Origin: Gracilariopsis chorda | Taxonomy: Eukaryota; Rhodophyta; Florideophyceae; Gracilariales; Gracilariaceae | Direction: 5' to 3' | DNA length: 64,000 bases | Assembly: GCA_003194525.1 (NCBI GenBank) | Contig: NBIV01000132.1 | Location: 1 to 64,000, forward strand | In this document: piece by piece, positions 1 through 10,109 of the stretch | Layout: each line of letters opens with the position of its first letter | How positions within the stretch are numbered: the first letter of the stretch is position 1 | The notes under the pieces: generated by a model | Seen by the model: the letters and a program-made list of their open reading frames with translations, nothing else | Told to the model about the DNA's origin: nothing | Database searches by the model: none | Program-made: the position numbers and the translations under genes

Positions 1-61
1 CCCAACCTGGGCCATGTCCAAAGTGGATGGGAGTGGGAACCGCGTCGGCGGTGGTAGGTTA

Positions 62-330
62 TCACCTTGGAACGAGGAAGGGCTGAATGGGCTCCCATGT
101 GTCCTCTTCCGGGGTATCCGTACATCGGATTTGGTAAAACCCCACTCCTTTGGAGTCCAGAACATGATCCACGATGTGGTCAACGAAACTCCTGGTCGTA
201 CGTAGCCGGCTCCTGACCCGTCATGGCAGGGCTTAAGGGGAGAACCCTGTGAGGGGACTTGCCTGAAATTGGCGCGACCCTGCGGGCAAAGTCAGCTTTC
301 CTCGACGCTGCGAGTGCTGGGACTTGATAC
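62..330 (-). pseudogene. chromodomain at the 3' end of gypsy pol
   Basis: The minus strand encodes FVDHIVDHVLDSKGVGFY followed by a segment ending DTWEPIQPFLVPR and TGA at 62-64. The aromatic residues and the W-E-P near the end match retrotransposon chromodomains, which steer integration to marked chromatin. The frame changes near 175; upstream codons continue in another frame to at least 330. This module is about 1 kb downstream of the GPY/F module, farther than usual. Confidence 0.65.
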
Positions 331-1118
331 CGCATTGCGGTCTTTCCGCTTCCTAATCCTCTCCTTGTGGGGGGGCCTTCCGTTCTAACCGGATTCCCCT
401 ATTGACGCGCAGCTCGCGAGCTCTTCTCCCACGCGACCCGTGCAACTCTGGTGAGTTTGACCGTTCACGGTGAGGGAGGCGGTTCACTACGGTTCCGACG
501 CCAGGAGGCGGATTGCCATGCATCACACACTGTGATTGCTGGCCGCTGGCGGCAAGTGTCGCGCGCGGTCTTTCCACGACGCGGGTCTTGACTGTACTCC
601 TGACGCCGGCCGGCGGTATGTACGTGTACACCTTTCCACGGTTTTGGAATTTCGGGCTTCGTCCGCGTGACAGTGGCGTCACAGTGTCCATTTGTAGGGC
701 TCTGCGGTAACGCACGCAGTGTCAACCACACTCTCCGTGTCCGCGGTTGCTTTTCAGCTCACCACGAAACTGGTTATGACCGAGGTTGTATGTGCTCCGT
801 GCTCGAGATATCATTCGCCACATTAGTGACCACACCGAGTCCGGTTCACTACTTCCTCCTTCGCTACCCAGCGACTCGCTCGACAGTAGTGCATCCGGGT
901 CCGCGGAGACGGCCTTCTCGCTTCGCGATGCGTTCAACTCCTCCCTGCTCCGGGGGTGCTCATCCGACGATGCCGTATGAAACGGGACACCGTCCGACGC
1001 CGGAGCTTCCTTCCGCGATGGCGCGATCGATTCCCGTCCTCCCCCTCCTTAGGTGAGAGGGCGGTGGGTTCAGGATGAAGGACCTCCGCGGGCGGAGTAA
1101 ACGGTTAGGCGTTTGGGG
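331..1118 (-). other. long linker between GPY/F module and chromodomain
   Basis: The position within pol implies a coding origin. However, several frames show only low-complexity Ser/Arg/Pro-rich peptide (for example 722-937 on the minus strand), and I recognise no domain. It may be an extended pol tail specific to this family, now frameshifted. Confidence 0.4.
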
Positions 1119-2642
1119 TCAAGCGTGCGTTGCACGATACGCGCGGCGCGCCCAACCGGTTGATCGGCAATTGGAAGATCCGAGAGTCCCCGTTTCGGGT
1201 GCGGTAAGACGGGTGGGCGGGACGGAAGCAAGATTATCCGTTGGCCGAGTTACGAGGTCATCCTCCGGGATTGTCACGAGCGGTGATGAGCCCTCAGGGG
1301 GCGCAGGCGCGTGGGCTACGCGGTCGCGTGAGACGCGTTCGAACTGGTTATCGATGTCCAGTACGACTGTGTCGTCGGCGACGGAAACCACCCGATAGGG
1401 TCCATTCACTATCGGTGACAACTTGTGGCGCTTCTCCTTTTCGGGATTATAATATTCCTTTCGCAGGAAGACAGAATCCCTTCCGAGACCTGGGTATCGG
1501 GGAACGAATCTTCGCGTCGAAGTTCTGTTTGTATGCCTCCTGGGCTTTTCCCATAGCCTTTCGGGCGGTAGGGACCATGTTCTTCAACCATTCCTTCCAG
1601 GAATCTCGATATAACCTTGGGTGAAGGGTACCCCGAGACGTTCGGTTGCGCTTCAATAGCCATGGGTGGCGGAAATCCGAGACAGGACCAGCTCAAATGG
1701 AGCAAGGGTCGTGACCCGGTGTACCTGGGTGTTATACGCGTACGTAATAGCGTCCGTATACAAGTCCCATTCCATGGGGTGATCCGCGACATACGCGCGC
1801 AGTGCGTTGAGCATAGTACGATTGAATCGTTCCACTTGTCCGTTACACTGCGGGTGGTAGGTGGTAGTAAAACATATTCTTGATTCCCAAGATTCTACAT
1901 ACGTCCTGAAAGAACTTTGAGGTAAATTGAGATCCGTTGTCGGAGAGTAGGTGTACCGGCGGGCCGTAAGTAAAGACCCAGTGGGTTACGAACGCACGCG
2001 CAACCACGTCCGCGGTAATCCGTTTAAGCGGTACTGTTCTCACCAACTTTGAAGAAGCGGTCAGTAATGACGAGAAGAATACTTGTAACCACGTTTGGTT
2101 TTGACAAGCTCGCCCAAGATATCAATAGCGAACATATTCGAGTGGCGCCCGTGCCGGGAATAGTGTTAACTTCTTCGAGTACTTCCGAAGTTTCACATTA
2201 TTCTTCGCACATTCCACGCACGAGCGGCGAACTGCATAGCAGTCAAATGCCATAGCAGGCCAATAGAAGTCCTGCGAAGGGTCAGGTATAGTTTCCTCCC
2301 GCCGGGATGTGCACCCAACTTCGCGTAATGCGATAGATGCAAGACGCGCTGCTGCAGCGTGTGAGGTACAACGATCTGTGGGGCCCGTGTCAGCAACCTG
2401 ACTAGGTAGCCTCGATCGTTCACCGCAAAGGGTATCTGTGCGCCCCCGTTAAGACGGGCACGAATCTGGGCACAGAAAGGATCCTGCTGTTGTTCACGGA
2501 TCATTTCCTCAGGGGATATGGGAACAACCTGGTCATCCGGAGGATCCGTAGGGTTTGCAGCCAGAATATCGTCACAGATGTCACCCCATTCACGTCTGGG
2601 TCGTCTTGTTCTGTTCCCTCCGGGGATTGTGCCATGAAACAT
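1119..2642 (-). pseudogene. gypsy integrase, broken by several frame changes
   Basis: The HHCC zinc region appears at 2193-2642 (LHLSHYAKLGAHPGGRKLY, then CVEC in another frame near 2215). The first catalytic Asp lies in FAIDILGEL near 2130, the second in LLSDNGSQFTSKFF (1843-2046), and the Glu region in MERFNRTMLNALRAYV (1653-1835). A GPY/F-type C-terminal module follows at 1300-1421 (NGPYRVVSVADDTVVL). The pieces lie in at least three frames with nothing inserted between them, so small indels rather than introns explain the breaks. Confidence 0.8.
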
Positions 2643-4218
2643 GGTATTTCCAGATCGTCGACCGGTTCGGTTTCCGCTGATGTTCCTAAGCGCGATAGGG
2701 CGTCAGCCTGAGTATTCAGGGATCCCTTCTTGTAGAGGACATCAAATGTAAATTCCGAGAGTCGGAGACGCCAACGCATGAGGCGGCCCGACGGTTCTCG
2801 AATTTCGAGTAGCCAACGGAGAGCCGAGTGATCGGTGTGAACCTTGAAATGGTTACCCATAAGGTATGGGCGAAGTGTTGCCAACGCCCAAACAACAGCA
2901 AGACACTCCTTCTCGGACACCGAGTAGTTGCGCTCGTGAACGTTCAACGAACGTGACCAATATCCGATCGGATGTCTTTCTCCTTCTTCCGTGACTTGAA
3001 ACAACGCACAACCCACCTGGTGGGCACTTGAGTCAGTATCCACTTCGAAGGGTAAGTCCGGGTGCGGTAAGGCCAGAACTGGCGGGGACGTTACAGCGTC
3101 GACAAGAGACGAGAATGCTGACGACTCAGCCTCGTCAAAGACGTCCAGTTCGGTGGGTTGTCCTTTCCGGAGGAGTGCGTTAAGCGGTGCTGACAAGTCG
3201 GCGAAGTTCGGGACGAATCGGCGATATACATTGCAAAGTCCTAGGAAGGATCGAAGCTCCGTTTGATTAGTCGGATGTTTCGCCTCTCGAAGTGATTTCA
3301 CTCTTGCTTCATCGATTGAAAGCTATCCGGGGCGGATGATGTGCCCCAGATATTTTACCGAATCTGCGCAGAACTCACACTTTCCCAGCTTCAGGGTGAT
3401 GCCTGCGTTGCGGAGCACTGTCAAGACTTCCCGGACATGGGACAGGTGATCGTCCAAGTTATTGGAGAACACTATAATGTCGTCCAAGTATACCAGACAG
3501 CTGGTCCATTTGAACCTCGCCAAGAGGATATCGATTGCCCGTTGGAATGTAGCTGGGCATTCGTTAGTCCAAACGGCATTCGCTTAAAGCGATATAGTCC
3601 TTGATGGCACACAAACGCGGTCTTATCACGATCTTCTTTCCTAATAGGGACCTGCCAGTATCCCGAATTGGCATCGAGGGTAGTGAACACCGTTGCGCTC
3701 CCCAGGGAGTCAATGTACTCGTCCATTCGTGGAATCGAATAGACGTCCTTGACAGTAACCGCATTCAGGCGGCGGTAATCCACACAGAAACGCCATGATC
3801 CATCGGCTTTCGGAACAAGGACAACAGGAGAAGCCCAAGGGGATTGTGCTGCTTCGATAACTCCAGCTCGCAGCATCTTCTCCACCTGAGATTTCTCTTC
3901 CCCCCTTGCTTTAGGGCCTGCCCGATACGGGTGCTGTGCAATAGGCCGTGTATCCGGCAACAAATCAATCCGATGTTCGGTTACCCCTATCGTCCCCAGG
4001 GAACCGTCCCACATGGCGGTAAAGTCCCTGAGCATGTCACGAAACTTCTCACGATGAGATTCATTAATGTGATCCAGGTCCAACTTATCCAAAGCCTGTT
4101 CTGGGTCTAACGCAGTATCTGCCGATGCTGAAGTCGTGCTCTTCTGAGCTTCTTCGACAGTCGAATCTGAACTTTCCCGGGCGGAATCCAACGGAACGAA
4201 CGGGACCTCCTCCCCTCC
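2501..4218 (-). pseudogene. gypsy reverse transcriptase and RNase H, broken
   Basis: RT motifs are clear: SPWASPVVLVPKADGSWRFC, then FTTLDANSGYWQVPI, FKRMPFGLTNA, and after a frame change YLDDIIVFS with the catalytic Asp pair. RNase H follows from 3301 with FEVDTDSSAHQVGCALF, SVSEKECLAVVWAL and a downstream VHTDHSALRWL. Lesions visible are a one-base loss near 3555-3557 inside RT, an in-frame TAG at 3323-3325 in the RT connection, and a frame change near 2590 after RNase H. Each part is well conserved, so the insertion is probably not very old. Confidence 0.85.
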
Positions 4219-5195
4219 TTAGGGTCTTGTATTCCGAGAACGTCGGATATCGGAATCTTTGTAGGAAGGATAGCCAACGGATGCGGAAGCATGTTGCCCA
4301 GGACCTGGTTTTTAACCAACCACTGAGTGGTAGTTCCGAGGTTAGCAACGAGAACCTTAAAGGGTTTGTCCGGCTCGACGGATACGATCCCATTTGCTAA
4401 TGCGAGACGGCGCTGTTCGTAGAGCGAGGGGAGCGGTTGAACAACCTGCAACCCGTGGTGTTTGGATGTTACTGAGACCCACACCTGAGATTCCTTCGGG
4501 ATCGAAACTGGTTCCGCGACGCGAATCTTCGTAGATGCTCGATCCACATTGGACGCTTCCTGAGCAGCAGGTAAAGGTACCCGTTTACGGGAGGCGTGTC
4601 GCAAGGGCTTCCGTACAATCGGGATGGTCGAACCGTTGGCCAATTCTACGGATCTGGAGCGAGGGCGGATAGCTTCCACGAAGCGGTCACAGAAATCACA
4701 ACCGAGGATGACCGGTGCAGCAAGAGAATCGCATACGATGAAGTCCAACTTTACCACGTAGGTGCCTAGTCTGAGTACCAGAGGAATTGTTCCAAGAGTC
4801 TGGAGCGGGTTGTTATTAGCGTCCGCCAGATCCAGACTTGGACCAATGCGAATGCATTTCCGCATGGCGGGTGGAATAATCCCGATATTGATCAGGTTCG
4901 GAGCGGCACCTGTATCCAGGACAGATAACTGACGAACCATGAACTGGTTAGAGAGACCGAGGTCACTATAAAATTTATAGTTCCTCTTGGCCATTACCAA
5001 AACTCGATCCGGGATGCGGAGGTTACGGGACCGTATCCACGGACGACGCAGAGCCACTAAGTGGTCCGAGCTCACGTCTTCTTGAGCCAGTTTCCTCGTA
5101 AGGATTTTGGCAGGGGAGCGAAGCGGTGGCGCCTCAGGCGTCTCCAACTTCGGCTTGGAAGACACCCCTCCCGTGGGGGAGACTCCCAAGATTAG
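4107..5195 (-). CDS. gypsy aspartic protease region (start of pol)
   Basis: About 360 codons are open in the -1 frame relative to gag, with no ATG start, so expression probably depends on frameshifting. The catalytic motif of retropepsins is visible near codon 90 as LSVLDTGAAPNLI (D-T-G), followed by a beta-rich domain ending at a segment like VILGCDFCDRF. Retropepsins act as dimers to cut the polyprotein. The frame is lost near 4212-4215, where a short run of C (G on the coding strand) appears one base short, and the RT region continues in another frame. Confidence 0.8.
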   Translation of the reverse strand, partial: LILGVSPTGGVSSKPKLETPEAPPLRSPAKILTRKLAQEDVSSDHLVALRRPWIRSRNLRIPDRVLVMAKRNYKFYSDLGLSNQFMVRQLSVLDTGAAPNLINIGIIPPAMRKCIRIGPSLDLADANNNPLQTLGTIPLVLRLGTYVVKLDFIVCDSLAAPVILGCDFCDRFVEAIRPRSRSVELANGSTIPIVRKPLRHASRKRVPLPAAQEASNVDRASTKIRVAEPVSIPKESQVWVSVTSKHHGLQVVQPLPSLYEQRRLALANGIVSVEPDKPFKVLVANLGTTTQWLVKNQVLGNMLPHPLAILPTKIPISDVLGIQDPKEGRRSRSFRWIPPGKVQIRLSKKLRRARLQHRQILR

Positions 5196-5201
5196 TTTTT
5201 C
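5192..5201 (-). promoter_or_regulatory. possible -1 ribosomal frameshift site at the gag/pro junction
   Basis: The minus strand reads GAAAAACTAA, with the gag stop as its last codon. The protease frame is the -1 frame and is open across this point, and no ATG lies at the start of the protease region. The A-site codon AAC can slip to AAA as in classic heptamers; the P-site AAA would slip to GAA, which is a poorer match. Placement is highly suggestive, the motif only near-canonical. Confidence 0.4.
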
Positions 5202-7234
5202 GGGACCGAATCGACCGCTGGGTGCGGCTGAGCCCGTTCCGAAAGGTTAGGGTTGTTACCGTTCGCGGTTTTCGCGGCTTCTCGAGCTTGAGCATTGTGG
5301 ACCGCAGCCTTTGCGTCTTCATACGAATTACTCGGGACACGAGCCTTATGCTCCGGTGGGAGATTCTCATAATTTCCCACGATCTTCCACATCTCGCGAA
5401 TGGGGAGGGTACACTGCGACGCAGTATGACCTTCAAGGTAACAAATGTAGCAAATCAGCGGGGCTGAACGTGTTCCGGTGGCGTGGGACATCATTCCGCG
5501 GTGCTGAGGGTGTTGTGGTTGGAATGCTAGTTGCTTCGGGTTGGACCATCCCGGGCGGGAGTGTCTTGTGGCGCTCGACGCGTAGGCTAGCGGGGCTGGG
5601 GGAACCCGACCGGGGTTTGCGTAAAAGGCCGGATCTACCACGGGTGCTGTAACCGTGGACGGCAGTTCCGAGGTTGCCAACGACTGTTCAAGACTGCCAA
5701 GATACTGGATGTTATCCGCAAATCCGGAAGGTGGTCCCGGGTTAGGGAGAGATGCCGAGGAAGCCTCGTTCTCGACGAAGAGAGCCTTCGACGACCGACG
5801 CCTCGGGTCTCTCGCTCTGAGGGTGTCACCCTCAGCCTGCGCGTACTGGACCAGTTCCAGATACGTCGCCTTGCGCTTTTCTTCCCTGTAGCGGGACACC
5901 AGTGCCCTGATACCAGGATCTAAACCATCCACCAGCATGGAGCAACGCTCAAAAGCGGTAAACACATTTCCACAACGATGAAACGCTTTATTCAAGCGAG
6001 TTGAATACGACGTTTCCGTTTCACCAGGCTTCTGTTTCGTATCGCGAACCGCCACGATGGCTTGACTGATTGCCGTTCCCGTCGCGTACGACCTGAGCAG
6101 GTAGTGTACAGCCTCGGGCCAGCACGTAACACCTCCTTCTGAGGCCCTGGACGAACCCCTGACCGAGTTGTACTGATCTTCAGCCATTCCTGAAAGAAAG
6201 TAGGGCAACGCAACGTATGCCTGCGCCTCACTCATTTCGAGTACGTCTGCTTCCTGCACAAAGCGGGCCAGAAAATCCAACACGAGGATCGGATCTTCAC
6301 CGGAGAACTTCTGCTTAAGCATCGTCACATTCATACGACGTATGGGATCCTTCACCCGACCGGTGTCTCTCGAACTTCGAGTGCCCGAAGAGTCTTCCAA
6401 TCGGTAATAACGATAGGACAACAGCTTCCTGTAAAGGGGATTCGTCGGTTTCAATTCCTTCAAGCCGAAATGACGGCGACCTTTCTCCCGCGCACGGATT
6501 GCTCCATGGGAGGTGTAGGTAGCCCTCGAACTAGGTTCTTCTCCGCGACGGCGGCCTCTCCCTTCACGCGATGATCTCGAAGACGAGCTACTCGAACTTG
6601 TTTCCGAGTCAGAACTTGGCGAAACTTCATAACGATGAACTCTCTTTCCAGGGTGACGGGGGAGGTGACTGGAGCGGTGTTGGGTTGAGATGACCTTCAC
6701 TTCCTCCTGTCTCGGAGCGTTCAGGTCTTCTCTGAGCAACGCTTCCAGCGTGTCCATACGTCCGGTTACCCGCATCATATGGGTTTTAACTTCCTCCACG
6801 AACTCCCGATATCCTTCTACGAAGGCAGCCGGAGTACCCAGACACTCCAGAATGGAATTCACATCAGCTCTCAGGAGACGAATATCTCCCGAATAATCCC
6901 GAGCCAGGGAGTCACTCCATCGCCGTTCCAACTCGGTAACTTGCTGCGAGAGGGAGGCGTGGGCCACATTGGCAATGTCGATTCTCGACTCGAGGAGATG
7001 GTACTTAGGCGACCCGGGTCTCGGGGGGACAGCCGACGGCGTTTCGACCACCGGAGGTGGCGTAGTGGCCACAGCTGTCACGGCTCGAGGCACCGAGGTT
7101 GCCGATGGGATTCCTTGGGATTCCAGACCGACGGCATTGGTAAGTAGTTGTTCCGGAACGGACCTTCGTGATCTCGCCGCTGCGGCGTTCCGTTGCGGAC
7201 CATTCCTGGGGGAACTCGGAGCTGTGGGTAGCAT
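5192..7234 (-). CDS. gag: gypsy gag polyprotein
   Basis: This is an intact 680-codon frame starting at an ATG about 150 nt inside the LTR. The middle (roughly residues 300-470) has the retrotransposon gag/capsid look, including a segment like GETETSYSTRLNKAFHRC. Near the C-terminus (5411-5452) there is a zinc knuckle with CX2CX4HX4C spacing (CYICYLEGHTASQC) that would bind RNA. The N-terminal third is Ser/Arg-rich with a coiled-coil-like segment. It ends in TAA at 5192-5194, and the protease frame is the -1 frame just downstream. This is the only unbroken gene of the element. Confidence 0.85.
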   Translation of the reverse strand: MLPTAPSSPRNGPQRNAAAARSRRSVPEQLLTNAVGLESQGIPSATSVPRAVTAVATTPPPVVETPSAVPPRPGSPKYHLLESRIDIANVAHASLSQQVTELERRWSDSLARDYSGDIRLLRADVNSILECLGTPAAFVEGYREFVEEVKTHMMRVTGRMDTLEALLREDLNAPRQEEVKVISTQHRSSHLPRHPGKRVHRYEVSPSSDSETSSSSSSSRSSREGRGRRRGEEPSSRATYTSHGAIRAREKGRRHFGLKELKPTNPLYRKLLSYRYYRLEDSSGTRSSRDTGRVKDPIRRMNVTMLKQKFSGEDPILVLDFLARFVQEADVLEMSEAQAYVALPYFLSGMAEDQYNSVRGSSRASEGGVTCWPEAVHYLLRSYATGTAISQAIVAVRDTKQKPGETETSYSTRLNKAFHRCGNVFTAFERCSMLVDGLDPGIRALVSRYREEKRKATYLELVQYAQAEGDTLRARDPRRRSSKALFVENEASSASLPNPGPPSGFADNIQYLGSLEQSLATSELPSTVTAPVVDPAFYANPGRVPPAPLAYASSATRHSRPGWSNPKQLAFQPQHPQHRGMMSHATGTRSAPLICYICYLEGHTASQCTLPIREMWKIVGNYENLPPEHKARVPSNSYEDAKAAVHNAQAREAAKTANGNNPNLSERAQPHPAVDSVPKN

Positions 7235-7363
7235 ACTGCAGATAGCCGTCCACGGCTTACTTCACCAGTCCCACGGCTTGGGAATCTCAACGAATGAGCA
7301 AAAAGGGATAAAAGGGAAAAGGGGAAGCGGACTTCCGACAGGCCGGATTGAAAGCCAAACCCG

Positions 7364-7381
7364 TTCTAGGTCGGGAGACCA
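7364..7381 (-). other. candidate tRNA primer-binding site
   Basis: Two bases inside the LTR edge the minus strand reads TGGTCTCCCGACCTAG. Starting with TGG (complement of the tRNA CCA tail) at a 2-nt spacing from the LTR is the usual geometry for minus-strand DNA priming. The donor tRNA would end in GGTCGGGAGACCA; I cannot name it from this window. Confidence 0.5.
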
Positions 7382-7383
7382 CT

Positions 7384-8296
7384 TGTGGTGCAATCCCGGT
7401 GTGGGAAAGGCACCCAAGGCAGCTCGAAGCCTTGCTCTCTTGGAGAGGTAGGCCCAGCTGGGTAGAGCCCTCCGTGTCCCGTATGACGGGTGTAACTCCG
7501 TCGGGAGCCTGGATGTACCTCGGAGGTTTAGGGGTTAGAACGGGTCGGAACCACGGCTGGTCCGGAAGTAGCCTGCGAACAGTGGAACAAAAGGGGGAAA
7601 GGGACCACCCGACGGGGGCGTGCGGAAAGCGGGAACAGACCCCGGAGGGGGGTGCCGATACACACACACGAACACGCACCGCGCGGCGGTTAGGGGATAT
7701 GAAGGGAAGGGATGGTCTCACGGTCTCACGACACACGTCGGTAATATCAATACCCAAAACTGGGGCGGAGATAGGGCCTGTACGGGCGGTCACACGACAA
7801 CAACGAATACCACGAGTGGTCACAACCCACTGGGTACGACGAGCACGGTCTCCTCGGTGGTGCGAGTCGGGTGAAACTATCGGGCAAGCGGTGTACCTCC
7901 GCGAGGAGTTAGACACTTCGCATGGCGAATAGAGTCAGAGCCGAACTCTTGTTACTTTTCTTGGTGAGCTCGCCGCCGTGCGGCCGACGCTCAAGTACTA
8001 GCTCAGTGCAGTACAGTAGGTAGTGCACTAGCCTAAGTAAAATTAACCCCTAAACTATACTAAAATAAGTAGCCGTTTTGGGCCTCCTGGCCGGGGCTGT
8101 AGCCACGTGTCCACCACCCTTGCCAGGCAAGTACCACAAAATATGAATGTTCCCATAACCACCCTGGGTAACCCGACCGCTAATTAGCCCGGTAAACGGG
8201 GGCTAAAATTCATGCATCCCGCTTCATCGCTCGCACCGAGTACACCTCAGATATGAGTTTCACCATCGCCCGTACGCGGGAATGTATTGCACTACA
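7384..8296 (-). repeat. LTR (5' LTR of the minus-strand gypsy element)
   Basis: The block begins TGTGGTGCAAT and ends TTGCACTACA on the plus strand, so it has TG...CA ends. It aligns by eye with the solo LTR at 43412-44219. Shared landmarks are the start, a stretch around GGGTAGAGCCCTCC (near 7460 and 43486), an AT-rich stretch with AAATTAAC (near 8040 and 44030), and CCACGTGTCCA (near 8103 and 44106). The right boundary is less certain than the left because it rests only on that alignment and the CA end. Confidence 0.7.
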
Positions 8297-8677
8297 TTGT
8301 ATACCGAAGATCGAAAGTGTGAAGATACTTTTCCTCTTGTGCACGCCTCTGGCAATCAAGGTTCAATACTACTACAGTTAAAAGGCCATAAGCGACACTC
8401 GTCAAGTCTTTGTGTAGCGAGCTACAGCACTGCACAGAGTGACGCGCGTTACTTCCGTAGCCACCTACTGCACTGCACATGCACTGCACAGTGAGCAGTG
8501 CGCACTGTAATCTAGGCACTGCAGAATAACAAGAGACGAGGAACTTGACACTTGGTCCGCTCCGAGACTTGGGGTTGACAAACCATTAATTTGCAGTATC
8601 GTTTTTCTTGAATAACTAAAAATATCAGGCGTTCACGCGTGAACGCGCTTGTTAAGACAGGGCCTGAAGGACTTTGG
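8297..8677. other. short unique spacer with CACTGCAC repeats
   Basis: No gene is visible between the LTR and the Harbinger element. Around 8424-8520 the octamer CACTGCAC and its complement recur several times (for example GCACTGCACATGCACTGCAC), giving a small palindromic cluster. Confidence 0.4.
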
Positions 8678-8756
8678 TAAGAGCATCTCTAACAAAGACC
8701 CAAATACCTATATATTTGGGCTCCAGCTTCAGAATGCATCTCTATCAAGTCCCCAA

Positions 8757-8775
8757 AACCTAAAAATTTTAGGTT
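8757..8775. repeat. subterminal perfect palindrome in element A
   Basis: AACCTAAAAATTTTAGGTT is a 19-nt palindrome about 75 bp inside the left end. A second short hairpin (CCCAAATA...TATTTGGG) lies at about 8699-8720. Subterminal hairpins may serve as transposase-binding sites. Confidence 0.5.
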
Positions 8776-8995
8776 GCGACCTAAACTCTACGCCATTCTG
8801 GAAAGAATATAGCCGGAGATTTGGGTTCCGACCTAAAATGAAGCACCAACCATGATGCGCCACGATTTCCCCACGTTTGCCACTTGTACTTGGCGCCAAA
8901 GGCAAACCGAAACGCCAACACTAATATGTCTTCGCAACTGCATGCTCCTCGTCTCGCGAGCATTCCAACCCCCTAGTGCTCAATCCAAGGCCAAT

Positions 8996-10081
8996 ATGGA
9001 GAGCTCAAGGGGACTGAACTTCACGCCTGATGAAGATCTTGCTCTTGCAAGATCATGGGTATCTGCTTCACAAACAGTGACGGAGCAAAATGCAGATACA
9101 TTCTGGAAGGCCGTTGCAGATATATACTGCAAACAATCAGAGTGCTTCTGCCCCCGAGTTCATAGTAGTCTCAGCTCCAGATGGACAACCATTGCTCGAA
9201 CAGCACAAAGGTTTTTAGCAGCCGACAAACTCTACCGAAGCTCAATTCCTTCTGGTGAAAAAGAAGAAGACACATGCAAAAATAATATGACATTATACAG
9301 GAACAAAAACAAATTTAAGCACAAAGGAGAGCTGCGAACCCCGGGACCAGTTCGCTTCCTGTCCTCTATACGATTGCTGTCGACATGCCCCAAGTTTTAT
9401 GGTACAATAGGTGGAAGCTCCACATCCTCTGCCAATTATCGCCCGAATAGCAGCAAAGAAATGGGGAAGACAATCGACGGGGATGTAAAAGAAGGTCAGT
9501 TTGCCTCTGTTTCAAGGTCATGCCCGGCTTCTAGTCGCCCCACAGGTGCAAAGAAAAGAAAAGCGGAAGAGCAAGTGGAAAGGAACTTGTGCAAGGTAAC
9601 GAAAAGCGTCGACGCCATGACCGAGAGTATTAAAGGATCTGCCGAAAACAAGAAAATGGCCGCTTCCATTGCGCTGCAGTTGAAGATCCTTAACCGCATG
9701 TGTCTCTCACCATCTGAAATGAACGAGAAATTGGGAAAGCTTATGGAACAGGCAGCATTGCTTGGTGGATTTAAGACGGAATGTGTAGGACCCGATGATG
9801 TCGGAAGAGTTGGGAATACTCCGAATAGTACTAACACTTTAATTGGAAACACCTCATCGTACCAGTTCACTGCAGGCAATGACGCTAACATCCAAGTGCA
9901 GGATACCTCTCTACTGCCTGCAACTTCAGGGCTTTCTTCATCAATAACCAACATTGGGGATGCCGATGCAAACGAAAATCAAAATGCGAGTTCCGGAGCT
10001 CTCCGCTATGAGCCGGGTCTGGGGCGGAGCCCTAGCCGCTTACGGCAACTATGCTGTAATCGCCGGAATATGGCTCTTTGA
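8996..10081 (+). CDS. Harbinger ORF1 (Myb/SANT-like DNA-binding protein), element A
   Basis: I chose the ATG at 8996 because the recognisable fold begins there: NFTPDEDLALARSWVSAS, then FWKAVADIY and SLSSRWTTIARTAQRF (about residues 5-75) form a trihelix/SANT-like arrangement of spaced Trp and aromatic residues. Codons upstream to 8852 are open but look non-coding. The rest is basic, Ser-rich and low-complexity, with a helical segment around the QLKILNRMCLSPSEMNEKL stretch. In PIF/Harbinger elements ORF1 helps bring the transposase to the nucleus and to the ends. The frame is intact (361 aa), unlike the partner transposase. Confidence 0.7.
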   Translation: MESSRGLNFTPDEDLALARSWVSASQTVTEQNADTFWKAVADIYCKQSECFCPRVHSSLSSRWTTIARTAQRFLAADKLYRSSIPSGEKEEDTCKNNMTLYRNKNKFKHKGELRTPGPVRFLSSIRLLSTCPKFYGTIGGSSTSSANYRPNSSKEMGKTIDGDVKEGQFASVSRSCPASSRPTGAKKRKAEEQVERNLCKVTKSVDAMTESIKGSAENKKMAASIALQLKILNRMCLSPSEMNEKLGKLMEQAALLGGFKTECVGPDDVGRVGNTPNSTNTLIGNTSSYQFTAGNDANIQVQDTSLLPATSGLSSSITNIGDADANENQNASSGALRYEPGLGRSPSRLRQLCCNRRNMAL

Positions 10082-10109
10082 CGCGCTACGCATCGTTCAA
10101 GAAGCGTAA

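Larger units (their letters stand above)
1..8296 (-). mobile_element. Ty3/gypsy chromovirus-type LTR retrotransposon, decayed, left end cut off
   Basis: On the minus strand the order is LTR (8296-7384), primer-binding site, gag, aspartic protease, reverse transcriptase, RNase H, integrase with HHCC, catalytic core and GPY/F region, then a chromodomain that stops at 62. Integrase after RNase H marks Ty3/gypsy, and the chromodomain marks the chromovirus branch. The pol region is broken by a nonsense codon at 3323-3325 and by several one-base frame changes (near 4212, 3555, 2590, 2280, 2080 and 175), so this copy cannot make a full polyprotein. The second LTR should lie left of position 1, so its target duplication cannot be tested. 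The first five bases past the visible LTR are TTGTA. Confidence 0.9.

Noticed and set aside
1-1400. Several plus-strand frames at the left edge
   Set aside because: They lie opposite the gypsy integrase, linker and chromodomain and show no domain.
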